Assembly (NCBI GenBank): GCA_028023455.1
Contig: JAQFVV010012442.1
Location: forward strand, 2,925,477-2,989,476
Origin: Epiperipatus broadwayi
Taxonomy: Eukaryota > Onychophora > Udeonychophora > Euonychophora > Peripatidae
DNA: 64,000 nucleotides
Direction: 5' to 3'
Below are positions 55,341 through 64,000 of the stretch, one piece after another. The notes under the pieces are model-generated. The model was not told where the DNA came from. It worked only from the letters and a program-made list of their open reading frames with translations, and made no database searches. How positions within the stretch are numbered: position 1 is the stretch's first letter; each line of letters opens with the position of its first letter. The position numbers were made by a program, and so were the translations under genes.

Positions 55341-57660
55341 GTAACCTCAACTTTCTCAGCACAATATTTCACTTATTCAACCTAAATAAACTCTCATTTA
55401 TGTCAAGTAGCTAGTCAATTGAATTTTATACTAACTTTAGGATCAAATATATCCGGGGTGCCAAATTGCAGCTATAAATTGTAATGCCCACCAGAGGTCA
55501 TTATCATTAGCCAGATTTAGGACTATAGAAGATACTGGAAAAAGTAATTAAATTGTCTCTCAAAAAAAAAAAAAAAAAAACAATAAAATTTATAAAACCA
55601 TTCGATCTATGTGGTCTTAATTTCAAACCTACCATTAGTCATGCAAATATTTCATGATAAATTTATTATAAAATTCATAATAATGAGACAACTTTCTTTT
55701 TCCACTTTATTATAAATATCTGATCTCAAGTGGTAACTACAGAAAATAATATATACAGTTCTCATTTATATCTGACTGGAAATAAATCAGTAATTACTGC
55801 AGAGATTTCATAATCTATGTTCATGATATAAAATTATTATTTAATTTAATACTAGATAAAATTTATCACAAATAAATCCTCCCCATTTAATTCCATTACT
55901 TTATTTTTCGTTCTCAGCATCTATCACTTTCAATAGCTACAGTTGTATAACATGGAATGTCTGTAATATGTTTTCTAATCTGAGAATCCCTAATCTTATT
56001 TCTCTAACACATATATTCATTTTGATTAACTATCAATTCATGATCCCTATTTTATAATAGCATAATAATTTTATCATAATATGCTACTTGACTTCCAAAC
56101 TAGCTCTTAGATTAATAATTAAACTGCTCTTTCTCAAGGTCTAGATCTGTCAAGAGGTGCCCTTATAAGCGATTACATTGTAATGGATATGATTCCAAAT
56201 ATCTTAAGTCAAATTTTGATACAAGTTTACTAGTGGGAATCACTCTTAAACACTGAGAGCAGGAAAATGATTTTATGTCTGCTCCCAATATTCACAACAT
56301 TTTATTCTATTATTTCTAATCTATTGACCAAATTTTAATTAATAACTTTAAACCTATCATATTTGCTAAAGTAAACTATGGAAGTAAACCATGGACATCA
56401 ATCAGATAAATCAATCAAAATTTACTTATGAAAGTAAAGTATGGAAATAAATTCTAAAATCAGATTATGCAAATTAATTATGAAAATAAATTATGTGAAA
56501 ATGAAATTTATAAAAATGACTTATATAAAATGATTTATGTTAAACGAATATAGAAATATTCAAGAGAAAATCAATACTGTAAATCAATCATGGAAATAAA
56601 TTTTCAATATAAAATCAACTATGTGAATCGAATATGGAAACAATATAATAATGACTACTGCAAATCGATCATGGAAGTAAATTATCAATAGAAAATTGAA
56701 TAATTAAATTTAAATATGAACTAATATTACTTTAACTATAGGTGCTGGATATAGATTCTGGAGATATTAGAAACATCAAAACACAAAACACATTGTAATC
56801 TTCTAACAATAATAAAATTTTATTACCTTAACAATAATGATAAAAATTAAAATAAAAACATAACTATATATAACGTTGTTGCACTCAAATATATGATTCA
56901 GATCTACTAAAGACTATGGTTTGAATACATGTTTAAATTAACTACTTTTCTGGATGACTTATTTATTGTTTTGACCCATTTATTTATCAAATAAATAATT
57001 AAAAATAATAATAAACACAAATGCTCACACACAGAATCAGAATACTGTATATTTTAGATTTAAGAAAACATATCTTGAAAGAGAAGAAAACCTATAAATT
57101 TCTACTTCCCTCCTTTTATTGTAAACATTGTCCATTGGACTATTCCAATAATATTCATTCAATGATTCTAACCAGCAATGTGAAATAATCATAAATTTCT
57201 AAATCATTTGATCAAACAATAATTTTTATATTTCTAATGAAGAAGGATAATATGCCATAAAAAATCCCCTACTGATTTTGCAAAACGGGTTTAAATTCAA
57301 AACCCACACGTTTACATTTATGCCTGTCAGATCTTTATGTTTTTGAATGTATATATATCTTGATAGGTCAGTATGTTGATCCAGCTTGATGACCCTCAAT
57401 TTACCATCATTCAAAAAAAAATCAACACAGATCGGTTAGTTTATTAATTAAAATCTTTGTCATACCCCATCATACATATACATCTGACTGAATCCTTATT
57501 TTGTCAGGGCAACTTTTATTCTGTTCCACATAAGAAAAACTCTCTTCATATCCCACATCACCATGCTGTATTTATAATGTGCACACAGCAGTGTATTGGT
57601 AAGGAAAATTAAATTAAAAAAAACACAATGACAACAACTCCTAACTTGAACTATTTCCTT
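55341..57660. other. No gene seen
   Basis: AT-rich; an 18-base A run at 55562-55579. Between 56380 and 56700 related phrases (GGAAGTAAA/GGAAATAAATT, AAATCAATCATGG) recur irregularly every 40-60 bases and may be a worn minisatellite. No protein domain was found. Confidence 0.45.
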
Positions 57661-60149
57661 GAGCCAGAGAGAGAGAGAGAGATCTTTTCTTAAAATCCAG
57701 AATCATGTAAAGAGCTCCTGTCTAGATGCTTACTCTCTATATTGGCATGCAAAACATTTTAAACTATTAAACAATAACTTTATTAATAATTCCTTATCTC
57801 AACAAAATAAATGGAGTGAAACTCAGTCATCTCCGACTGCCATGGTAAATAAATCATGAAACAGCTATTTCCCATCTATTTGGTGGTAGGATAACTTTAC
57901 ATTAGAAATGACAATCATTTATAGCTTTATATATGCCCACACATACATCAATTACAGTCTAGATAAATGACAATGGCTAACCACATCCCAAATCAAAATA
58001 TATATTTATTTCAATTTTAAACAATAAAGCCAACAACATACTTAATATTTATATTAATAACAGATCATCAACACTTATAGCATAATTATGGGTTTTTACG
58101 ACCATCCACTCACTCTTCATATTTAATATTAAGCACAAATTAAAATTTGGTTAAAAATAAAAAAAAATATTAATATCCTTTTTCTCTTTTCTTTTAAATT
58201 TAAATTTACATGAGCATACATACTTAAATGGTATCAAAATCATTTTCCTTTCTTTCCTTTAAACATTTTAAACATAAATAAAAAGAATTACTAAATTAAG
58301 ATAATCTAGTGGATAAGATGTTAAACATATTATATAAACAAAATAAAATAAAAAAACAAATGACATATTATATAAACAAATTGAAATAAAAAATAAATAT
58401 CAACATTACGATAGTCTCTTTCCAATGTCTTTTCCTTCAACTGTCCATCAATCAATTAATGTATCCCGGTCATTTTATTTTGAGATAGCTATACAGATGC
58501 ACATCAGACAGTTATTTTTAATCAAATGTGTATAAAATACTCAGACAGTCATTTGACTCAAGATAGATAAAATATAGATAGTTATTTTAAATCAAGATCT
58601 AGCTACAGAATAATTAATAAATTTTAAAAGAGTTCAGTTGGATTACCTTCCATTTTGATGAGTTTCTTTCTGGGTTTGAATTGATTTGTTTCTTTTTCTT
58701 CCTCTTTTCCATTTTAGAGGCTCAAATTATAGACAACAAGCAGTTTCTGATTACTCAACATGAATTAACTTTTTAAACATTATACAGAAATTTTCTGCAG
58801 TTTCTTCAAACGAATTTTAACCAGCCAAATAATTATTATAAGATAAATCAGTCTTCCAATTTCATACAAAAGTTTGAAAGTTCTCTCCTTCAATGAATTT
58901 TTTAATAAGCCGATTGGATAATTTGTAGCATTCAGCATAAAATATCTTATTAAAAGTTGATTTCTTCATAATTGATGTGAGGAAAAAAATATGCACCACT
59001 TATATATGAATTAGAAATTCATATTTTGGTATACTGTAAAACTTAAACACATTATTAAACTCTGAGAAAGAAAATTTAAAAAAAAACTTGGAGAAAAAAA
59101 TCTTATGAGATAGATTAATTTTTAGCCAGACAGTTGTTATCAATTAGCAAAAAGTTCTTTCACTCACTTTTCCCAGCCCCTTTTATAGGGTGAAGGAGAA
59201 AAAAACACATGTTAATCCCCCCACAGGTGATTTTTCTTCAAGTCCAATTAAAAATTCTCCACTCAGAATGAACAATTTAGTCTTTACTCCTTGTTAATTT
59301 TGACAACTTTTTCTTATCTGAAACCAGATCATTTTAGTTAACACATTAGTGATTAATTTATGGAAATTCAATCAAAGAAACTCTAATCAAAAACATAAGC
59401 TTACTAACACTTTTTTGGTCAAACAAAGATTACATTCATTCTTTTTTAACTTAAATAATTACTTACTTAGATTTACATTTTTGAGTTAGAAACAATAAAT
59501 CAGAACAGATTCATTTATTTTTCCTTTTTTTTACACTTATCAGGAAATAATATAGAAAACTGTCAATTTCTATAAAGGAAAAAAAAAGTCAAACCCATAT
59601 ATTTGTATTACACATACATACATGTGCAGACCATTCTAGATAAAACTGCTCATTCAGCTTACATGAACACAAACATCCATCATAATTTCTTATAATTACA
59701 AGCATAAATAAATTATAATTTCTGATAATCATAAACAGAAATAACCATTATAATTTCTTATAACTTTAAACTTATTCTCTAGAAAGAAATTGTTAACTAA
59801 AGCTACTGACAATCAATTCAATTTTAATTCTCATCAACTCTTTAGTAATAGATATCAAAATTCATAAGACTTTATCTTAGTCATATAAATATTTATTTCT
59901 CAATTATTATAGTGGTAAATTATTATAGTAGCATACAAAAAAGAATCAATCATCCCCCCTACATTAAATAATGCTATCTATATTTTATACAAACACAAAC
60001 TGTCACTATATATGTTAATTTTGAGCTATATAGCCATTGATTTTTCAAATAAAACTTTTAACTTTTCTTATATTAAAAAAAAAGAAGTTTTTCCCCACAA
60101 TTATTTCATTTTATTACATTTGGTTTATAGATGAAATAAACCAAAAGGC

Positions 60150-60151
<2 letters not shown>
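57661..60151. other. No gene seen
   Basis: Begins with a short GA tract (57664-57682). The rest is A-rich sequence with no recognisable coding region. Confidence 0.5.

Positions 60152-60198
<47 letters not shown>
60152..60198. repeat. (TA)n at the left edge of the satellite array
   Basis: About 23 TA units. The first satellite unit starts at the last TA with TGATAAAC. Confidence 0.96.
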
Positions 60199-60202
<4 letters not shown>

Positions 60203-60343
60203 AAACAAAAATGCAAGTTAAAAAACTTGCTAACGCTTGTATTTATGTCCACAGATGGCGTTTCTACCAAAAACACCAATCAAGCGTATATTCTGTTTAC
60301 ATAAACGTCAGAGTAGCATTCACTATCTCTAACTATAATTCCA

Positions 60344-60387
60344 CTTTCAGATCATGATTTCAAGCTATTTGCTATCGTCAGTGAAAG
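60344..60387 (-). ncRNA. Type I hammerhead ribozyme, satellite copy 1
   Basis: Minus-strand order: CTTTCA (stem I, 5' side), CTGACGA (CUGANGA core), TAGCAAATAGCTT (stem II: AGC/GCT with AAATA loop, preceded by a U-U mismatch at the base), GAAA, TCATGATC (minimal stem III plus AUC cleavage triplet), TGAAAG (stem I, 3' side; perfect complement of CTTTCA). Every invariant nucleotide of the core is present. The CAAATAG loop resembles that of known schistosome-type hammerheads, and the self-complementary ATCATGAT stem III resembles their minimal stem III, which usually acts as a dimer in tandem transcripts. Predicted cut on the minus strand: between 60350 and 60349. The weak stem II base pair is the main reservation. 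Confidence 0.87.
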
Positions 60388-60749
60388 ACAGGAATAAAGA
60401 AACTAGATCTAAACACAAACTCTGAGCGTTTATGAAACAATTTCTATTCAGCTTGCAAGCGTGAATTTTTTAGACACGTAATGTCTTCAAACTCAGCATA
60501 GCAAACCAGATAGCTATATGGGTCTGATCTCAGTTCAGCATCACCACATAGTAGAAGCCTCTGCAATCTATATCATTGCAAGAAAGACCTCAAAGGTACA
60601 TTTATGATAAACAAAAATGCAAGTTAAAAAACTTGCTAACGCTTGTATTTATGTCCACAGATGGCGTTTCTACCAAAAACACCAATCAAGCGTATATTCT
60701 GTTTACATAAACGTCAGAGTAGCATTCACTATCTCTAACTATAATTCCA

Positions 60750-60793
60750 CTTTCAGATCATGATTTCAAGCTATTTGCTATCGTCAGTGAAAG
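60750..60793 (-). ncRNA. Hammerhead ribozyme, satellite copy 2
   Basis: Sequence identical to copy 1. Confidence 0.87.
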
Positions 60794-61155
60794 ACAGGAA
60801 TAAAGAAACTAGATCTAAACACAAACTCTGAGCGTTTATGAAACAATTTCTATTCAGCTTGCAAGCATGAATTTTTTAGACACGTAATGTCTTCAAACTC
60901 AGCATAGCAAACCAGATAGCTATATGGGTCTGATCTCAGTTCAGCATCACCACATAGTAGAAGCCTCTGCAATCTATATCATTGCAAGAAAGACCTCAAA
61001 GGTACATTTATGATAAACAAAAATGCAAGTTAAAAAACTTGCTAACGCTTGTATTTATGTCCACAGATGGCGTTTCTACCAAAAACACCAATCAAGCGTA
61101 TATTCTGTTTACATAAACGTCAGAGTAGCATTCACTATCTCTAACTATAATTCCA

Positions 61156-61199
61156 CTTTCAGATCATGATTTCAAGCTATTTGCTATCGTCAGTGAAAG
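61156..61199 (-). ncRNA. Hammerhead ribozyme, satellite copy 3
   Basis: Sequence identical to copy 1. Confidence 0.87.
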
Positions 61200-61561
61200 A
61201 CAGGAATAAAGAAACTAGATCTAAACACAAACTCTGAGCGTTTATGAAACAATTTCTATTCAGCTTGCAAGCGTGAATTTTTTAGACACGTAATGTCTTC
61301 AAACTCAGCATAGCAAACCAGATAGCTATATGGGTCTGATCTCAGTTCAGCATCACCACATAGTAGAAGCCTCTGCAATCTATATCATTGCAAGAAAGAC
61401 CTCAAAGGTACATTTATGATAAACAAAAATGCAAGTTAAAAAACTTGCTAACGCTTGTATTTATGTCCACAGATGGCGTTTCTACCAAAAACACCAATCA
61501 AGCGTATATTCTGTTTACATAAACGTCAGAGTAGCATTCACTATCTCTAACTATAATTCCA

Positions 61562-61605
61562 CTTTCAGATCATGATTTCAAGCTATTTGCTATCGTCAGT
61601 GAAAG
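61562..61605 (-). ncRNA. Hammerhead ribozyme, satellite copy 4
   Basis: Sequence identical to copy 1. Confidence 0.87.
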
Positions 61606-61967
61606 ACAGGAATAAAGAAACTAGATCTAAACACAAACTCTGAGCGTTTATGAAACAATTTCTATTCAGCTTGCAAGCGTGAATTTTTTAGACACGTAAT
61701 GTCTTCAAACTCAGCATAGCAAACCAGATAGCTATATGGGTCTGATCTCAGTTCAGCATCACCACATAGTAGAAGCCTCTGCAATCTATATCATTGCAAG
61801 AAAGACCTCAAAGGTACATTTATGATAAACAAAAATGCAAGTTAAAAAACTTGCTAACGCTTGTATTTATGTCCACAGATGGCGTTTCTACCAAAAACAC
61901 CAATCAAGCGTATATTCTGTTTACATAAACGTCAGAGTAGCATTCACTATCTCTAACTATAATTCCA

Positions 61968-62011
61968 CTTTCAGATCATGATTTCAAGCTATTTGCTATC
62001 GTCAGTGAAAG
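61968..62011 (-). ncRNA. Hammerhead ribozyme, satellite copy 5
   Basis: Sequence identical to copy 1. Confidence 0.87.
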
Positions 62012-62373
62012 ACAGGAATAAAGAAACTAGATCTAAACACAAACTCTGAGCGTTTATGAAACAATTTCTATTCAGCTTGCAAGCGTGAATTTTTTAGACA
62101 CGTAATGTCTTCAAACTCAGCATAGCAAACCAGATAGCTATATGGGTCTGATCTCAGTTCAGCATCACCACATAGTAGAAGCCTCTGCAATCTATATCAT
62201 TGCAAGAAAGACCTCAAAGGTACATTTATGATAAACAAAAATGCAAGTTAAAAAACTTGCTAACGCTTGTATTTATGTCCACAGATGGCGTTTCTACCAA
62301 AAACACCAATCAAGCGTATATTCTGTTTACATAAACGTCAGAGTAGCATTCACTATCTCTAACTATAATTCCA

Positions 62374-62417
62374 CTTTCAGATCATGATTTCAAGCTATTT
62401 GCTATCGTCAGTGAAAG
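62374..62417 (-). ncRNA. Hammerhead ribozyme, satellite copy 6
   Basis: Sequence identical to copy 1. Confidence 0.87.
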
Positions 62418-62779
62418 ACAGGAATAAAGAAACTAGATCTAAACACAAACTCTGAGCGTTTATGAAACAATTTCTATTCAGCTTGCAAGCGTGAATTTTT
62501 TAGACACGTAATGTCTTCAAACTCAGCATAGCAAACCAGATAGCTATATGGGTCTGATCTCAGTTCAGCATCACCACATAGTAGAAGCCTCTGCAATCTA
62601 TATCATTGCAAGAAAGACCTCAAAGGTACATTTATGATAAACAAAAATGCAAGTTAAAAAACTTGCTAACGCTTGTATTTATGTCCACAGATGGCGTTTC
62701 TACCAAAAACACCAATCAAGCGTATATTCTGTTTACATAAACGTCAGAGTAGCATTCACTATCTCTAACTATAATTCCA

Positions 62780-62823
62780 CTTTCAGATCATGATTTCAAG
62801 CTATTTGCTATCGTCAGTGAAAG
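62780..62823 (-). ncRNA. Hammerhead ribozyme, satellite copy 7
   Basis: Sequence identical to copy 1. Confidence 0.87.
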
Positions 62824-63199
62824 ACAGGAATAAAGAAACTAGATCTAAACACAAACTCTGAGCGTTTATGAAACAATTTCTATTCAGCTTGCAAGCGTGA
62901 ATTTTTTAGACACGTAATGTCTTCAAACTCAGCATAGCAAACCAGATAGCTATATGGGTCTGATCTCAGTTCAGCATCACCACATAGTAGAAGCCTCTGC
63001 AATCTATATCATTGCAAGAAAGACCTCAAAGGTACATTTATGATAAACAAAAATGCAAGTTAAAAAAAGCAAGTTTTTTAACTTGCTAACGCTTGTATTT
63101 ATGTCCACAGATGGCGTTTCTACCAAAAACACCAATCAAGCGTATATTCTGTTTACATAAACGTCAGAGTAGCATTCACTATCTCTAACTATAATTCCA

Positions 63200-63243
63200 C
63201 TTTCAGATCATGATTTCAAGCTATTTGCTATCGTCAGTGAAAG
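63200..63243 (-). ncRNA. Hammerhead ribozyme, satellite copy 8
   Basis: Identical to copy 1. The two indels of this unit lie outside the ribozyme. A transcript unit released between the cuts in copies 8 and 9 would be 382 nt: one 406-nt period less the 24-bp deletion at 63318. The 14-bp insertion at 63061 falls instead in the interval between the cuts in copies 7 and 8. Confidence 0.87.
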
Positions 63244-63581
63244 ACAGGAATAAAGAAACTAGATCTAAACACAAACTCTGAGCGTTTATGAAACAATTTC
63301 TATTCAGCTTGCAAGCGTTCAAACTCAGCATAGCAAACCAGATAGCTATATGGGTCTGATCTCAGTTCAGCATCACCACATAGTAGAAGCCTCTGCAATC
63401 TATATCATTGCAAGAAAGACCTCAAAGGTACATTTATGATAAACAAAAATGCAAGTTAAAAAACTTGCTAACGCTTGTATTTATGTCCACAGATGGCGTT
63501 TCTACCAAAAACACCAATCAAGCGTATATTCTGTTTACATAAACGTCAGAGTAGCATTCACTATCTCTAACTATAATTCCA

Positions 63582-63625
63582 CTTTCAGATCATGATTTCA
63601 AGCTATTTGCTATCGTCAGTGAAAG
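63582..63625 (-). ncRNA. Hammerhead ribozyme, satellite copy 9
   Basis: Identical to copy 1. This is the last complete ribozyme before the array inverts. Confidence 0.87.
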
Positions 63626-63842
63626 ACAGGAATAAAGAAACTAGATCTAAACACAAACTCTGAGCGTTTATGAAACAATTTCTATTCAGCTTGCAAGCGT
63701 GAATTTTTTAGACACGTAATGTCTTCAAACTCAGCATAGCAAACCAGATAGCTATATGGGTCTGATCTCAGTTCAGCATCACCACATAGTAGAAGCCTCT
63801 GCAATCTATATCATTGCAAGAAAGACCTCAAAGGTACATTTA

Positions 63843-64000
63843 GAGATAGTGAATGCTACTCTGACGTTTATGTAAACAGAATATACGCTTGATTGGTGTT
63901 TTTGGTAGAAACGCCATCTGTGGACATAAATACAAGCGTTAGCAAGTTTTTTTAACTTGCATTTTTGTTTATCATAAATGTACCTTTGAGGCCCTTTCTT
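63843..64000 (-). repeat. Inverted satellite copy at the window edge
   Basis: From GAGATAGTGAATGC onward the sequence is the reverse complement of the unit's first ~136 bp and continues into the end of an adjoining inverted unit (AAATGTACCTTTGAGG). The junction with the forward copy shares TTA as microhomology. The array is therefore head to head here, and more inverted copies probably lie beyond the window. No ribozyme falls in the visible part. Confidence 0.95.

Larger units (their letters stand above)
60199..63842. repeat. 406-bp tandem satellite, nine nearly identical copies, with hammerhead ribozymes
   Basis: Units start (TGATAAACAAAAATGC) at 60199, 60605, 61011, 61417, 61823, 62229, 62635, 63041 and 63437. 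The period is exactly 406 bp except copy 8, which is 396 bp (a 14-bp insertion near 63061 and a 24-bp deletion near 63318). Other differences are single bases, e.g. GCATGAAT in copy 2. No unit has a meaningful ORF. Each has a hairpin GCAAGTTAAAAAACTTGC near its start and a hammerhead ribozyme on the minus strand about 145-188 bp in. Known metazoan retrozymes are tandem units of a few hundred bp with one type I hammerhead per unit. The near identity implies recent amplification or homogenisation. Confidence 0.97.

Noticed and set aside
60199-63842. The regular 406-bp array considered as a CRISPR array
   Set aside because: The whole unit is repeated without unique spacers, and the context is animal repeat DNA with no cas-like gene.

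Overview
This looks like a gene-poor, very AT-rich stretch of an animal nuclear genome. Long (TA)n and (ATA/ATT)n microsatellites, Penelope-like elements (PLEs), non-LTR retrotransposons of RTE and L1/Tx1 type, hAT-type and foldback elements, and a ribozyme-bearing satellite fit an invertebrate. I would guess a mollusc, perhaps a cephalopod, but that is inference only. I see no intact host protein-coding gene, no tRNA or rRNA gene, no CRISPR array and no bacterial features. Nearly every open frame is a mobile-element fragment or a translated microsatellite.

Layout. 1-2.15 kb: nothing recognisable. 2.16-5.05 kb: a 2.9-kb foldback with about 1.3-kb inverted arms. 5.5-9.7 kb: microsatellite-rich. 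9.7-11.4 kb: a decayed PLE, then a near-perfect 0.5-kb palindrome built from PLE 3' termini, with a hammerhead-ribozyme motif in each arm. 11.4-20.0 kb: a minus-strand RTE-type LINE split by a 5.76-kb plus-strand L1/Tx1-like LINE (ORF1 with CCHC knuckle, endonuclease, reverse transcriptase), flanked by a 10-bp target duplication. 20.5-28.7 kb: two PLE GIY-YIG fragments, tandem duplications, a 1083-bp non-autonomous hAT element with 8-bp target duplication, and a very decayed region with an endonuclease-like start. 28.75-29.9 kb: old, head-to-head copies of a ~400-bp satellite. 29.9-49 kb: mostly unassignable sequence with weak pseudogene, SINE and LTR-like traces, another PLE 3' end, foldback elements and a LINE 3' fragment inside short terminal inverted repeats. 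49.2-51.6 kb: the most complete PLE (reverse transcriptase plus GIY-YIG), broken by frameshifts. 54.2-54.9 kb: interlocked inverted repeats. 60.2-64.0 kb: nine nearly identical tandem copies of a 406-bp satellite, then an inverted copy running off the window.

The most interesting system is the 406-bp satellite. Each complete unit carries, on the minus strand, a type I hammerhead ribozyme: all invariant core bases are present, stem I is 6 bp, and stem III is a minimal self-complementary helix of the kind known from metazoan tandem-repeat hammerheads. Sequence and architecture match metazoan 'retrozymes', small non-coding retroelements thought to move as self-cleaved circular RNAs using PLE-type machinery. 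PLE fragments with their own hammerhead-like 3' ends lie in the same window. No element here encodes an intact enzyme, so helper activity would have to come from elsewhere in the genome.
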